Shown here: piece by piece, positions 10,856-21,236 of the stretch
How positions within the stretch are numbered: the first letter of the stretch is position 1
How the letters are laid out: every line of letters starts with the position of its first letter
Assembly (NCBI RefSeq): GCF_900478295.1
Contig: NZ_LS483488.1
Coordinates: 310,001-374,000 of the forward strand
Direction: 5' to 3'
DNA length: 64,000 bases
Origin: Helicobacter pylori NCTC 11637 = CCUG 17874 = ATCC 43504 = JCM 12093
GTDB lineage: Bacteria > Campylobacterota > Campylobacteria > Campylobacterales > Helicobacteraceae
Translations under genes and position numbers: made by a program
Notes under the pieces: model-generated
What the model saw: only the letters and a program-made list of their open reading frames with translations
The model's database searches: none
What the model was told of the DNA's origin: nothing

Positions 10856-10888
10856 GCAAGCGGGGTTTCATTAAAACCGCCCGCTTAA
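10856..10888 (-). terminator. Probable terminator of the hrcA-grpE-dnaK operon
   Basis: On the minus strand an AAGCGGG stem with an inner GGTTTT arm pairs with the matching half and is followed by a T-rich stretch. It lies about 20 bases after the dnaK stop codon. Confidence 0.6.
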
Positions 10889-10906
10889 AAGAAGTTTTAA
10901 AGCGTT

Positions 10907-12769
10907 TCACTCCACTTCCGCATCAATCACGTCATCGTCTTTTTTCTTGGGCTGCTCGGCGTTGTTTTTATTCGCCATGGCTTCGCCTAATTTTTGAGCC
11001 GCTTGCGCTAATAATTTGGTTTTGTCTTCAAGCTCCGCTTTAGTAGCGTTATCGTTTTTGACGCACTCTTTAAGAGCGTTAATAGCGTTTTGGATCTCGT
11101 TAGCGTCGTTTTCATTCAAATTCGTTTTATGCTCATCAAGGCTCTTTTGGGTTTGGTGCGCCAAACTATCGGCATGGTTTCTCGCTTCAATCACTTCTTT
11201 TTTCCTAGCGTCTTCTTCTTTGTGCAATTCAGCGTCTTTAACCATTTTTTCAATCTCGCTATCAGACAACCCGCTAGAACCAGAAATTTTAATCTCTTGG
11301 CTTTTGCCGGTATTTTTATCTTGCGCTGAAACGGTTAAAATCCCGTTAGCGTCAATATCAAAGGTTACTTCAATTTGCGGCACGCCTCTTGGAGCTGGAG
11401 CGATGCCTTGCAAATCAAATTTACCCAAAGATTTATTATCCCTTGCCAATTCCCTTTCGCCCTGTAAAACCATAATGGACACAGCGGGCTGGTTGTCTTC
11501 AGCGGTTGAGAACACTTGAGATTTTTTCGCCGGGATAGTCGTGCCTCTATCAATCACTTTAGTCATCACGCCCCCTAAAGTTTCAATCCCAAGGCTTAAA
11601 GGCGTAACGTCTAATAAAAGCACATCTTTCACATCGCCTTTCAACACGCCCCCTTGAATGCTCGCGCCCACCGCTACGACTTCATCAGGATTGACGCTTT
11701 TATTCAACTCTTTGTGGATAAACGCTTTCACCCTTTCTTGGACTTTAGGGATACGAGTGGAACCGCCTACCATCACCACTTCTGAAATCTCATTTTTGGT
11801 TAGCCCCGCGTCTTTGATCACGCTTTCAATTTTAGAAATCGTTTCTTCCATGAGATCTTCTGTCAAGCTTTCAAATTTAGCCCTAGTGAGTTTTTTAACC
11901 AAGTGTTTAGGCCCGGTAGCGTCCGCTGTGATAAAGGGCAAATTGATTTCAGTCTCCATCGCAGAGCTCAGTTCTTTTTTAGCGTTTTCAGCCGCTTCTT
12001 TTAGGCGTTGCAACGCCATCACATCGTTTTTAATTTCAATGCCCGTTTCGCTTTTAAACTCACTCGCTAAGAAATCAATCACACGATTGTCAAAATCATC
12101 GCCCCCTAAAAACGCATCGCCCCCTGTGGCTAAAACTTCCACGACATTATCGCCTGTTTCTAAAACGGTAACATCAAAAGTCCCCCCACCCAAATCATAA
12201 ACCATGATTTTTTCGCTCTCTTTTTTATCCAAGCCATAAGCTAACGCCGCGCTTGTAGGCTCATTGATGATCCTTAAAACATTAAGCCCTGCAATCGTGC
12301 CGGCTTCTTTAGTCGCTTTTCTTTGGCTGTCGTTAAAATAAGCAGGAACGGTGATCACCGCTTCCGTAACGCTCTCGCCCAAATAACTTTCAGCGTCTTC
12401 TTTGAGCTTCATTAAAATTTTGGCTGAAATCTCTTGAGGGGTATAAACTTTACCCGAAATCTCAATCGCGCAAGCCCCATTCCTATCCACAATCTTATAA
12501 GGCAAGCGTTTTTCAGCTTCTTTAGCCTTATCTTCATTGAACATCAAGCCCATGATTCTTTTAATAGAATAAATGGTTTTTTCTGGGTTGGTTACCGCTT
12601 GTCTTTTCGCACTCTCGCCCACTAAAATCTCGCCCTTATCCGTAAAGGCTACAATAGAAGGAGTGGTGTTTTTACCCTCTTTATTCGCAATAATCTTTGC
12701 TTCATTGCCTTCATACACCGCCATTGCGGAGTTGGTTGTCCCCAAATCAATTCCAATAACTTTTCCCAT
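10907..12769 (-). CDS. dnaK: Chaperone DnaK (Hsp70)
   Basis: A full-length 620-residue Hsp70. It has the phosphate-binding [11 protein letters not shown] (5-15), [14 protein letters not shown] (about 191-204), the adenosine motif [12 protein letters not shown] (about 333-344), the substrate-binding beta domain (about 385-500), a helical lid and the acidic tail [10 protein letters not shown]. It folds and protects proteins in the cytoplasm with GrpE (upstream, 31 bases away) and DnaJ (not in the window). It is the last gene of hrcA-grpE-dnaK and therefore under the heat-shock operators before hrcA. Confidence 0.98.
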   Translation of the reverse strand: MGKVIGIDLGTTNSAMAVYEGNEAKIIANKEGKNTTPSIVAFTDKGEILVGESAKRQAVTNPEKTIYSIKRIMGLMFNEDKAKEAEKRLPYKIVDRNGACAIEISGKVYTPQEISAKILMKLKEDAESYLGESVTEAVITVPAYFNDSQRKATKEAGTIAGLNVLRIINEPTSAALAYGLDKKESEKIMVYDLGGGTFDVTVLETGDNVVEVLATGGDAFLGGDDFDNRVIDFLASEFKSETGIEIKNDVMALQRLKEAAENAKKELSSAMETEINLPFITADATGPKHLVKKLTRAKFESLTEDLMEETISKIESVIKDAGLTKNEISEVVMVGGSTRIPKVQERVKAFIHKELNKSVNPDEVVAVGASIQGGVLKGDVKDVLLLDVTPLSLGIETLGGVMTKVIDRGTTIPAKKSQVFSTAEDNQPAVSIMVLQGERELARDNKSLGKFDLQGIAPAPRGVPQIEVTFDIDANGILTVSAQDKNTGKSQEIKISGSSGLSDSEIEKMVKDAELHKEEDARKKEVIEARNHADSLAHQTQKSLDEHKTNLNENDANEIQNAINALKECVKNDNATKAELEDKTKLLAQAAQKLGEAMANKNNAEQPKKKDDDVIDAEVE

Positions 12770-12800
12770 GTGTTATCCTTGTCTTTTAAAATAAATGTTT

Positions 12801-13376
12801 TTAATCGTTTTTAGCAATGCTCACCATTGCCGGCCTCAAAACCCTACCCTTATACTTGTAGCCCTGCTGAAAAACTTGCACGATTTTCCCGTTTTCTTTT
12901 TCTTCGCTTTTGACTTGCATGATCGCATTGTGGAAATGGGGATCAAATTCTTCTAAGCATTCAATCCCCTCAATGCCATGCCTTGCCAAAACTTCATGCA
13001 ACTTTTCCATCGTAAGCTCCAAGCCTTTGGTTAAAGCGCTCTCTTTATTTTCTTCTACAGCACTCTTATGAGCCCCAAGAAGCGCATCAATCACCGGCAA
13101 TAGATCCAATGCGATTTTTTCATACGCATACTCTAACGCCATGCTCTTGTCTCTTTCTAAGCGCTTTTTCACGTTTTCAAAATCCGCATGCACTCTCAAG
13201 TATTTTTCGTGCATTTCCTGGTATTTAAGCTCAAAATCTTCCTTGATCTCGCCTTCTTTTTCGCCCGCTTCTTGCTTTTCTTCACCTTGTTGTTCTTTGC
13301 AAGCGCAAGCCTTTTCGCAAAACTCTGGCTCTTTTTGGCTTAAATGATCGTGTTCTTGGTTGTGTTCATCTTTCAT
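12801..13376 (-). CDS. grpE: Nucleotide exchange factor GrpE
   Basis: A 191-residue GrpE. The N-terminal 60 residues are charged and disordered, with an unusual cysteine cluster ([10 protein letters not shown], about 19-28). A long dimerising coiled coil follows (about 50-110), then the beta-wing domain ending [13 protein letters not shown]. It drives ADP release from DnaK. The ATG overlaps the hrcA stop by one base (TAATG), indicating translational coupling. Confidence 0.95.
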   Translation of the reverse strand: MKDEHNQEHDHLSQKEPEFCEKACACKEQQGEEKQEAGEKEGEIKEDFELKYQEMHEKYLRVHADFENVKKRLERDKSMALEYAYEKIALDLLPVIDALLGAHKSAVEENKESALTKGLELTMEKLHEVLARHGIEGIECLEEFDPHFHNAIMQVKSEEKENGKIVQVFQQGYKYKGRVLRPAMVSIAKND

Positions 13377-14206
13377 TATTCCTCCTCAGAAATCGTTTGA
13401 AAAAACCCTTCATAATCGCATTCTAGTTTCCCCACGCAAAGCAGTTGCATCCGCTTGTTTTGAAATTCTATAGAGCGTGTTACTAGCATGCAATCAGGCT
13501 CTATAAAATGCAAACCCTTTTTGAAACGCTCTAAAACCTTACCCCCTAAAATGTCAAAAAATAAAGGGCTGTTTAAAAGCGTTTTTAACCCCATTAGATT
13601 AAAGCGTGTGATTTGTGTGTTGGAATACTCCAAACGCTCTAATTGCCTGGCCAAACTCAACGCATTGACAGAAGCAGCGATTGAGCGCACTTCTTTAACG
13701 CTCCTGCCCACAAGTTCTAATAAAAATTTCTCCATTTTAACGCTGTAACCCAGCGCGCAAGAAAACGCTAAAAAGTCCAAAATCAAAAAGCGTTTTTCGC
13801 ACTCAATGACTCTTTCTAAACGCTCCAAACTGGGTTTTTTTAACAGCGTGAAAAGCCCGAAATTTTCACTCGCGTTTTTTAAGCGTTTTTCATTCACCTT
13901 TAAAACTTCAAAGCGCAACGACTTGTGCCAATAGTTTTCAAACGCCTTAAAAGTAGGCAATCTAGCACCGCTAGAATGGGCTTGATAGAGCATGCCTTCT
14001 TTAGAAAGGATTTGAAAATAATTCCTGATCGTCGCGCAAGATATTTTCAAGTTTGCCAACTCTTTCAAGCGTTTAGAGCTAATGGGTTCTAAAATCTGCA
14101 GATAGGTTTTAACAAACGCATCTAACAAACTCTCTTTTTTATTCAAATCAGAACCTACTTTAATTCTTCTTAACATCATTATTTGAAAAATCTCGTCAAT
14201 CACCAT
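13376..14206 (-). CDS. hrcA: Heat-shock repressor HrcA
   Basis: A 276-residue HrcA. An N-terminal winged helix covers about residues 20-95, with [19 protein letters not shown] and the recognition segment [17 protein letters not shown]. It is followed by the dimerisation/GAF-like part. HrcA binds CIRCE operators and represses chaperone operons; in H. pylori it works together with HspR. Residues 1-15 ([14 protein letters not shown]) extend beyond the usual start. Later starts are possible, but the predicted transcript start near 14221 leaves room for this one. It is the first gene of the operon and so represses itself. Confidence 0.93.
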   Translation of the reverse strand: MVIDEIFQIMMLRRIKVGSDLNKKESLLDAFVKTYLQILEPISSKRLKELANLKISCATIRNYFQILSKEGMLYQAHSSGARLPTFKAFENYWHKSLRFEVLKVNEKRLKNASENFGLFTLLKKPSLERLERVIECEKRFLILDFLAFSCALGYSVKMEKFLLELVGRSVKEVRSIAASVNALSLARQLERLEYSNTQITRFNLMGLKTLLNSPLFFDILGGKVLERFKKGLHFIEPDCMLVTRSIEFQNKRMQLLCVGKLECDYEGFFQTISEEE

Positions 14207-14227
14207 TCTTGATGAAAGAACTCTCGC

Positions 14228-14233
14228 ATTATA
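14228..14233 (-). promoter_or_regulatory. -10 box of the hrcA-grpE-dnaK promoter
   Basis: TATAAT on the minus strand, 22 to 27 bases upstream of the hrcA ATG. The transcript would start near 14221, leaving a leader of about 15 bases. Confidence 0.75.
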
Positions 14234-14252
14234 GCATAAAAAGTTAATAATC

Positions 14253-14277
14253 TATCACTTGTTTTAAAAAAGTGATA
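14253..14277 (-). promoter_or_regulatory. CIRCE-like HrcA operator
   Basis: Perfect inverted repeat TATCACTT-N9-AAGTGATA. The 9-base spacer and the TA-CACT core match the CIRCE element (TTAGCACTC-N9-GAGTGCTAA). It is centred about 44 bases upstream of the predicted transcript start, over the -35 region. Confidence 0.7.
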
Positions 14278-14302
14278 AAAATTACCCGATTTTTCTTTAA
14301 AG

Positions 14303-14321
14303 TTTAGTCTGTATCACTAAA
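14303..14321 (-). promoter_or_regulatory. HAIR-like HspR operator
   Basis: Inverted repeat TTTAGT-N7-ACTAAA. The 7-base spacer and the AGT/ACT inner bases resemble the HspR box (CTTGAGT-N7-ACTCAAG), though it is degenerate. It sits about 82-100 bases upstream of the predicted start, where HspR is known to act on this operon in H. pylori. Confidence 0.5.
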
Positions 14322-14416
14322 TTTATTTACTAGCATTAAATTAGGATTTTTTATAGAATTGATTTAATTTAGATCTGTTAGGAAACTAATACCTTTTATT
14401 AAAAAAACTTGTTATC

Positions 14417-15055
14417 ATGATAAACATGAACACACACACAAGAGGCATTGACAGCAATCTGATTCATTCGCTCAAAAGCATTTCATTATCCATGTTTAGA
14501 AAGGGTTTTTTTGGGCTTTATCAAGGCTCTATTTCAGCGCGCATTGGCGCAAATCAATTTGTGATCAACAAAAGAAACGCTGTTTTTGATCAATTGAATG
14601 AAAACACCTTACTGGTTTTGCATGACAAGATAGATTACCGCTGGAAAGAAGCGAGCCTGGATTCGCCCGTTCATGCGAGCGTGTATAGGGAGTTTTTGGA
14701 CGCTAAATTCATCGCTTACGCACGCCCTCCTTATAGTTTGGCGTATTCCTTGCGCCACAACCGATTGCTCCCTAGAGATTATTTAGGGTATCGTTCTTTG
14801 GGCGAAGAAATTTCCATTTTTAACCCCAAAGACTATGACAGCTGGCAAGAAAGAGCGGATACAGAAATTTTACGCCAACTGCAAGAGAGCAAAAAATATT
14901 TTGTTTTCATTAAGGGGTGTGGGATTTTTGCCTACCACAGGGAGCTTTCTAAACTCATGGAAGTTTTTGATTTGATTGAAAACTCATGCAAAGTTTTACG
15001 ATTGGGCGATTTAATGGATTATTGCTATAATGATGATCCACGATTGAGCGTGTAA
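14417..15055 (+). CDS. Class II aldolase/adducin-like protein
   Basis: A 212-residue cytoplasmic protein. The features match the class II aldolase fold: GLYQGSISARIG near residues 32-43 (the usual GN-S-R loop), a mid-region DSPVHASVYREF near 81, and a C-terminal part around IKGCGIFAYHRELSKLMEVFD (about 171-191) like the family's GHG-A-G segment. The zinc-binding HxH pair of true aldolases is not evident (ARPPYSLAYS stands where AHTPYA would be), so it may not be an active aldolase. It diverges from hrcA across the shared heat-shock regulatory region. Substrate unknown. Confidence 0.7.
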   Translation: MINMNTHTRGIDSNLIHSLKSISLSMFRKGFFGLYQGSISARIGANQFVINKRNAVFDQLNENTLLVLHDKIDYRWKEASLDSPVHASVYREFLDAKFIAYARPPYSLAYSLRHNRLLPRDYLGYRSLGEEISIFNPKDYDSWQERADTEILRQLQESKKYFVFIKGCGIFAYHRELSKLMEVFDLIENSCKVLRLGDLMDYCYNDDPRLSV

Positions 15056-15075
15056 AAAGCTAAAAAGGATAAAAC

Positions 15076-15372
15076 ATGACCATCAACACCCATTACGCCC
15101 CTAATTTCACACAGCTCCAAACCTTGAACAATATCGATAATGACGCAACCATAAAGGACAGGAATCAAGCAGAGCAGGATTTACAACAAAGCAGTATTCA
15201 AGATGGTTTCAGTCAAAATAATACGCAAAACGCCCCTGATTTTGACCGATTAGAAGCTTTAAACGCTATCAATAACGACGGCGAGATTAAAGATAGATCC
15301 CAAGTTGAGAAAAACCTTGCTAGTGGCGAAAATATCCCTGAAATTTATTCTAGCCTAGACACATACGCTTAA
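15076..15372 (+). CDS. Small Helicobacter protein with two internal repeats
   Basis: A 98-residue polar protein made largely of two copies of a repeat of about 30-35 residues: YAPNFTQLQTLNNIDND then TIKDRNQAEQDL (7-36), and NAPDFDRLEALNAINND then EIKDRSQVEKNL (51-82). There is no signal peptide or membrane segment and it is rich in N, D and Q. AAGGA stands 7 bases before the ATG. It follows the aldolase-like gene by 20 bases and is convergent with the maf gene. I recognise no family outside Helicobacter. Confidence 0.75.
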   Translation: MTINTHYAPNFTQLQTLNNIDNDATIKDRNQAEQDLQQSSIQDGFSQNNTQNAPDFDRLEALNAINNDGEIKDRSQVEKNLASGENIPEIYSSLDTYA

Positions 15373-15382
15373 AAAGGGAGTT

Positions 15383-17269
15383 TTACCATTCTTTTAAAGC
15401 CATTTCGATCGCTTCTATCACGCAATCAATCCCACCCGCCAAACTAAAAAGCCAGTATTTGTGCGCGTAAATGTATTCCAATTGCTTAGCCCTTAATTCG
15501 TCTTCATCACTCGTTTTTTTACACACGATTTCAGCGATGTGCAATTCCTGGTGGAAGATGTAAGATTGTATCGCATCCATAAAATACGAATTGAATTTTT
15601 TGTCGTCAAAAAGCTCTTTAATGTTATCAATTTCAGCGCTCAAATTTTCTAATTCCTTAAAATCCAACTCTTCTAATTTTTTTTCTTCATGAAGCTTTTC
15701 CACTTCTTCTAAAAATGGCGCCACTTTCAAAAACACTTCTTCAACTTGCGTTTTTTTCTCATTGGCGTATTTGATGATCTCTTCGCATTTTTGCTTGGCG
15801 ATCTTTAAATTTTTAGCCTGTTCTGATTGGGTGGGATAAATAAGATTGATAGGAGGCTTTGGCTTGGATTTATCTACTTTTTCGCACACTTCTTTAAAAG
15901 GCATTTCTTTAGTCCCTTTAATCCTAGCCCCCCCTTCAGTAGCGTTAATGACTTCTAGTTTATAAGGCGTGTTAAAAATATCTTTTTCAAAAAATTCTAA
16001 GAAAAGCTTCCACACTAAAGTGGTCTCTACTTCCCCATTACCCCCATATTTTTCTATAAAGATCTTGTCTTTATCTTTTTTAGGCTTGATCTCTTTATCG
16101 CCATAAATCGCCCCACTAGCATGGCTGTTACCGCTTTGTGAGAAGCTCAAATCTTGCCCAATAAACACGCATCTTTTGAAACGAGAATGCACCACTAATT
16201 CATACGCCATGTTCGCTGCGCTCATGCCTATGCCCACATAGCCATACTGGTGCAAATCAAAAATGTTGGTATAACCAAAGGGGCGGAAACTGAATTGCTT
16301 AACCCCCTTTTTAATCGCTTGAATCAATCGTTTATGCACAATGGAAGTCAGAGCAAAAATAACGCCTTCTTGAAAATCTAAGGGGGTTTCTTCGTAAAAT
16401 TTTGCCGTTAAATCCACCCTTTCTAAAGACAGCACAATATCAGGCTTGATACCGGCTTTAGCCAAAATAGGGAAAGAAGCGTCTATGCAAAAAAGCGTGG
16501 CGTAAGGAGCGATTTCTTTTAAAAGGGGGAGTTGCTTATTTAAACTGGGCCCGGTTGAAACAATGATAGCGGTGTCTCTGTTTTTTAAAGCGCTCACAAA
16601 ATCCACTAAACTAGGGCTTTTGATGACTTCAGGCAAATTAGCGGCATGCTGTTTGATGCCTATAAGCGCGTCTTTAGCGTCATTGCCTACGCTAATAGCG
16701 CCATGCTCTAAAGCGCGCGTGAAATGCTGGTTGATTCCTATCATTTGATGAGAATATCGTTCATAATAAGCGTTAAAAAGTTTTAAATCATACATTCTTG
16801 CGTATAAACGAGACTTTTTATCCATATCAAATAATGAAGCAATCATGTTGTAATTGCAAAAACTTGCATGCAATAAAATCAAACGATTTTCTAAAATCTC
16901 AGTGGAAAAATCCAAAAGATTCAACACAATGAAAATAATCTCTATTTCAGGCTCAATGACCACCAAGCGTTTTAAATTGCCATTACCTAAAAGCAAGCGA
17001 TAAAACACCCCATTACCCAAGCCAAAATAATACAAATAAGGATAAAGCATGTAAATTTCGCTATTTTTGTATAGCTCTAAGCTTGAATCTAGCGGGCTTT
17101 TTTCAAATAAGGGCGTGTTTGTTTCTTTATCTAATAAGTTGAAATTCGCGCTATCATTCCCTAAAAACACTTCGTATTTTTTGTTTTCTTTAATGGCTTT
17201 GAGCTTTGCGAACAAAAGAGGGTCTTTTTTGAAAAGAGCTTGCAAGTTTTTTTGATAAATATCCATCAT
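15383..17269 (-). CDS. Motility accessory factor Maf (flagellin glycosyltransferase, DUF115)
   Basis: A 628-residue Maf family protein. The central DUF115 domain carries the conserved IIVSTGPSLNKQLPLL (about 235-250), followed by FCIDASFPILAKAGIKPD and FIGQDLSFSQSGNSHA (about 373-388). A charged C-terminal coiled coil follows (about 480-570). Maf proteins attach nonulosonic acids (pseudaminic acid in H. pylori) to flagellin in the cytoplasm before export. The gene lies 46 bases downstream of flaB on the same strand, which supports that role, though a terminator-like hairpin lies between them. Confidence 0.88.
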   Translation of the reverse strand: MMDIYQKNLQALFKKDPLLFAKLKAIKENKKYEVFLGNDSANFNLLDKETNTPLFEKSPLDSSLELYKNSEIYMLYPYLYYFGLGNGVFYRLLLGNGNLKRLVVIEPEIEIIFIVLNLLDFSTEILENRLILLHASFCNYNMIASLFDMDKKSRLYARMYDLKLFNAYYERYSHQMIGINQHFTRALEHGAISVGNDAKDALIGIKQHAANLPEVIKSPSLVDFVSALKNRDTAIIVSTGPSLNKQLPLLKEIAPYATLFCIDASFPILAKAGIKPDIVLSLERVDLTAKFYEETPLDFQEGVIFALTSIVHKRLIQAIKKGVKQFSFRPFGYTNIFDLHQYGYVGIGMSAANMAYELVVHSRFKRCVFIGQDLSFSQSGNSHASGAIYGDKEIKPKKDKDKIFIEKYGGNGEVETTLVWKLFLEFFEKDIFNTPYKLEVINATEGGARIKGTKEMPFKEVCEKVDKSKPKPPINLIYPTQSEQAKNLKIAKQKCEEIIKYANEKKTQVEEVFLKVAPFLEEVEKLHEEKKLEELDFKELENLSAEIDNIKELFDDKKFNSYFMDAIQSYIFHQELHIAEIVCKKTSDEDELRAKQLEYIYAHKYWLFSLAGGIDCVIEAIEMALKEW

Positions 17270-17278
17270 TCTAACTTA

Positions 17279-17300
17279 TAAAAAGGGCTAACGCCCCTTT
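17279..17300 (-). terminator. Terminator of flaB
   Basis: On the minus strand a GGGC-GTTA-GCCC hairpin followed by five T, starting about 16 bases after the flaB stop codon. It should limit read-through into maf. Confidence 0.7.
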
Positions 17301-17315
17301 GAATTAAAAGGGCTG

Positions 17316-18860
17316 TTATTGTAAAAGCCTTAAGACATTTTGTTGCACCGCATTCGCTTGTGCCATAGCAAAACTCCCGCTTTGCGCCAAAATATTGTAT
17401 TTAGAAAAGTTCGCACTTTCTTCAGCAAAATCCACATCTCTGATTTGAGATTCAGCCGCTTTAACATTCACTTGGGTTACAGAAATATTATTAATGGTTG
17501 TAACCAATTCCATTTGCACCGAACCCATATCCGAGCGGATCTTGTCTAATTGCGTGCGCGCTGAGTCCGCCATATCCATCACAATCATCGCTCCTTTAAG
17601 GCTTGTTACCCCAGCCCCTATACCTTGAGAATTGGTCTCCGCTTGTGCGCCATTAGCGTTCGCTCCGGCTGCTGAAGCCACATTCGCATCAAAAATGCCC
17701 CTAACCGCTCTCAAATTCACGGTGTATTCTGCCACCCCTTGAGCGGAATGAAAGCCCACATGGCTAAAATTCACACCGCTCACAATGATGTCTCTAGCGT
17801 CGGTCCTGGTCAAGGTTAAGCGCCCAATAACCGCATGTTGTGTCCCAGAAATCCCTGCAAAATTCCCTCCCCCAAAAACCTGACCGCTCGCGCTCGCTGC
17901 ATGCACAGAAATCGCACGCCCGTCAATGGAGTGCAAATTAATGCGCCCTTGAATATCCAAGCTCGCTTCCACGCCGGTCCTGTCTTTGACGGAGTTGATC
18001 GCATTAGTCAACCTCCCATCAGCGTCATTTTTATGCACATCATTCACGGTCCCAATTTCTACGCCATTAATGGTAAGCTCCCTAACAGTTCCTGATTGCA
18101 CGGGAGTGCCGCCGGTAGCCATGACATTATAAGACGCCCTAACGCCTAAAGTGTTAGAAAAACGATTGATGATTTCGCTTAACGCTCCGATCCCAGTGCC
18201 AGCGCTCGTAGAAATGCGCACGGTTTCAATCTTATAATCGTTCACGCCATTGACTTGTTTGAAATTCAATCCCACTTCAGTCAAGTTTTGCGCCGCCGCG
18301 CTAGCGAGCATGCCTTCACCGCTAAAAGAAGAGGTTTCCATGCGCACATGCCCAATCTTATCTGAGCTTGTTGAGCCAATAGACGCTTTAACCGTGGTGT
18401 TAGAATACGCGCCAATTTGAAATTCTTTGTTAGAAAAACTTCCTGAAAGCATTTGTTGGCCGTTAAAGCTTGTGGTGTTAGCGATATTGTCCAGTTCTTC
18501 TAACAACCTTTGAATATCGCTCTGGAGTGCTCTTCGGCTTTCTAAAGTTTGCCCATCTTGAGCGGCTTGAACGGCTTTGGTTTTAATGGTGTCTAAGATT
18601 TTGATTTGCTCATCCATCGCTTTATCAGCGGTTTGAACCATACCAATAGCGTCATTAGCGTTGCGAATCGCCTGGCCTAAATTCGCGCTTTGACTCCTTA
18701 AGCTATCAGCGATCGCCATCCCACTAGAATCGTCAGCGGCCTTATTGATCCTAAGCCCTGAGCTTAACTTTTCAAGCGAGCTTGAAAGGTCTCTGTTGTT
18801 TTGAACCCCTACCGCATGAGAAGTTAAAGCGGCGATATTGGTATTTATCCTAAAACTCAT
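17316..18860 (-). CDS. flaB: Flagellin B
   Basis: A 514-residue flagellin. The N-terminal D0/D1 domain is conserved ([18 protein letters not shown], then [18 protein letters not shown]), the central part is variable (about 180-400), and the C-terminal D1/D0 ends in [18 protein letters not shown]. FlaB is the minor flagellin near the hook in H. pylori filaments. The variable domain is serine/threonine-rich and is the expected target of pseudaminic acid addition by the adjacent Maf. Transcription is from a sigma-54 promoter (18895-18913), placing it with the middle, hook-stage flagellar genes. Confidence 0.97.
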
Positions 18861-18894
18861 GTTTGCATCCTTTGCATAGATATTTGCTGTTAAT

Positions 18895-18913
18895 CAAGCA
18901 AAGGGTGTTCCAA
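18895..18913 (-). promoter_or_regulatory. Sigma-54 promoter of flaB
   Basis: Minus-strand TTGGAACACCCTTTGCTTG has the invariant GG (complement of 18910-18911) and GC (18898-18899) exactly 10 bases apart, as in the consensus TGGCAC-N5-TTGC. It lies about 38 bases upstream of the start codon. Activation would be by FlgR with RpoN. Confidence 0.9.
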
Positions 18914-19025
18914 CTCTTTGATTTTTAGCGCCGCTATAGTTTTTATGGTTTAATAGGGCGTTTAGTCAAAATTCTATGCTACAATCATTCATTAATAGGT
19001 ATAAACATTTTATTAAAGGCGTTCA

Positions 19026-21236
19026 ATGAAGCACCTTATTATTGTAGAATCCCCCGCAAAAGCCAAAACCATTAAAAATTTTTTGGATAAAAATTACGAA
19101 GTCATCGCCTCTAAAGGGCATGTTAGGGATTTATCCAAATTCGCTTTAGGCATTAAGATTGATGAAACCGGCTTCACTCCTAATTATGTCGTGGATAAAG
19201 ATCATAAAGAGCTTGTCAAACAGATTATAGAGCTTTCTAAAAAGGCATCTACCACCTACATTGCTACCGATGAAGACCGAGAGGGGGAAGCGATAGGCTA
19301 TCATGTGGCATGTTTGATTGGGGGGAAATTGGAGAGCTATCCTAGGATTGTTTTTCATGAGATCACGCAAAATGCGATTTTAAACGCTTTAAAAACCCCA
19401 CGACAAATTGACATGTCTAAGGTCAATGCCCAACAAGCCAGGCGTTTTTTAGATCGAATCGTGGGTTTCAAGCTCAGCTCATTGATTGCATCAAAGATCA
19501 CTAAAGGCTTGAGCGCTGGGCGGGTGCAAAGCGCGGCTTTAAAGCTTGTGATTGATAAAGAGAGGGAAATCAAAGCCTTTAAGCCTTTAACCTATTTCAC
19601 GCTAGACGCTTACTTTGAGCCAAATTTAGAAGCACAACTCATCAGCTATAAGGGTAACAAACTCAAAGCCCAAGAACTCATTGATGGAAAAAAAGCCCAA
19701 GAGATTAAAAACGAATTGGAAAAAGAAAGCTACACTATCTCTAGTATCGTTAAAAAATCTAAAAAATCCCCCACACCACCCCCCTTCATGACTTCTACTT
19801 TACAGCAAAGCGCTTCCAGTCTTTTAGGCTTTTCGCCCACAAAAACCATGAGTATCGCTCAAAAATTGTATGAGGGCGTAGCCACCCCACAAGGGGTTAT
19901 GGGGGTGATCACTTACATGAGGACCGATAGCTTGAATATCGCTAAAGAAGCTTTAGAAGAAGCGAGAAACAAGATTTTAAAAGACTATGGCAAAGACTAC
20001 TTGCCCCCTAAAGCCAAAGTTTATTCCAGCAAGAATAAAAACGCCCAAGAAGCCCATGAAGCGATCAGGCCCACTTCTATTATTTTAGAGCCAAACGCTT
20101 TAAAAGACTACCTTAAACCTGAAGAATTAAAGCTCTATACCTTAATTTACAAACGATTCTTAGCTTCTCAAATGCAAGACGCTCTTTTTGAAAGCCAAAG
20201 CGTGGTTGTGGCTTGCGAAAAAGGCGAGTTTAAAGCGAGTGGCAGAAAACTCCTTTTTGATGGCTATTATAAAATTTTAGGCAATGACGATAAGGACAAA
20301 TTGCTCCCCAATTTGAAAGAAAATGACCCCATTAAATTAGAAAAACTAGAGAGCAACGCCCATGTTACAGAACCTCCAGCACGCTATTCAGAAGCGAGTT
20401 TGATTAAAGTTTTAGAAAGTTTAGGCATAGGCAGGCCCAGCACCTACGCCCCAACGATTTCTCTTTTACAAAACAGAGACTACATCAAGGTAGAAAAAAA
20501 GCAAATCAGCGCTTTAGAGAGCGCTTTTAAGGTGATAGAAATTTTAGAAAAGCATTTTGAAGAAATCGTGGATTCCAAATTCAGCGCTTCTTTAGAAGAG
20601 GAACTGGACAATATCGCTCAAAATAAAGCCGACTACCAGCAAGTCTTAAAGGACTTTTACTACCCTTTTATGGATAAAATTGAGGCCGGTAAAAAGAATA
20701 TCATCTCTCAAAAAGTGCATGAAAAAACCGGCCAATCATGCCCTAAATGCGGTGGGGAATTAGTCAAAAAAAATAGCCGTTATGGGGAGTTTATCGCTTG
20801 CAACAATTACCCTAAATGCAAATATGTCAAACAAACTGAAAACGCCAATGATGGAGCCAATCAAGAATTGTGCGAAAAATGCGGAGGGGAAATGGTGCAA
20901 AAATTCAGCAGAAACGGGGCGTTTTTAGCTTGCAACAACTACCCTGAATGCAAAAACACCAAATCGCTAAAAAACACCCCTAACGCAAACGAAATAATAG
21001 AAAGCGTGAAATGCCCAGAATGTGGGGGGGATATTGCTTTAAAAAGGAGTAGGAAAGGCTCGTTTTATGGCTGCAACAATTACCCTAAATGCAATTTTTT
21101 ATCCAACCATAAGCCTATCAATAAGCGTTGCGAGAAATGCCATTATTTGATGAGTGAAAGAATCTATCGCAAAAAAAAGGCGCATGAATGCATTAAATGC
21201 AAAGAGCGCGTGTTTTTAGAGGAAGATGATGGCTAA
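19026..21236 (+). CDS. topA: DNA topoisomerase I
   Basis: A 736-residue type IA topoisomerase. The N-terminal TOPRIM domain has IIVESPAKAKTI (4-15) and the acidic DEDRE motif (about 78-82). The catalytic tyrosine is in VITYMRTDSLN (about 297-307) and IGRPSTYAPTI lies near 475. Four C-terminal four-cysteine zinc ribbons follow, at about residues 575-603, 618-645, 660-686 and 698-728. It relaxes negative supercoils in the cytoplasm. Divergent from flaB. It overlaps the next gene by 11 bases. Confidence 0.97.
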   Translation: MKHLIIVESPAKAKTIKNFLDKNYEVIASKGHVRDLSKFALGIKIDETGFTPNYVVDKDHKELVKQIIELSKKASTTYIATDEDREGEAIGYHVACLIGGKLESYPRIVFHEITQNAILNALKTPRQIDMSKVNAQQARRFLDRIVGFKLSSLIASKITKGLSAGRVQSAALKLVIDKEREIKAFKPLTYFTLDAYFEPNLEAQLISYKGNKLKAQELIDGKKAQEIKNELEKESYTISSIVKKSKKSPTPPPFMTSTLQQSASSLLGFSPTKTMSIAQKLYEGVATPQGVMGVITYMRTDSLNIAKEALEEARNKILKDYGKDYLPPKAKVYSSKNKNAQEAHEAIRPTSIILEPNALKDYLKPEELKLYTLIYKRFLASQMQDALFESQSVVVACEKGEFKASGRKLLFDGYYKILGNDDKDKLLPNLKENDPIKLEKLESNAHVTEPPARYSEASLIKVLESLGIGRPSTYAPTISLLQNRDYIKVEKKQISALESAFKVIEILEKHFEEIVDSKFSASLEEELDNIAQNKADYQQVLKDFYYPFMDKIEAGKKNIISQKVHEKTGQSCPKCGGELVKKNSRYGEFIACNNYPKCKYVKQTENANDGANQELCEKCGGEMVQKFSRNGAFLACNNYPECKNTKSLKNTPNANEIIESVKCPECGGDIALKRSRKGSFYGCNNYPKCNFLSNHKPINKRCEKCHYLMSERIYRKKKAHECIKCKERVFLEEDDG

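Noticed and set aside
17300-17600. Fusion or operon of flaB with maf
   Set aside because: A clear terminator lies between them (17279-17300) and both genes are complete; co-function is likely but co-transcription is not shown.
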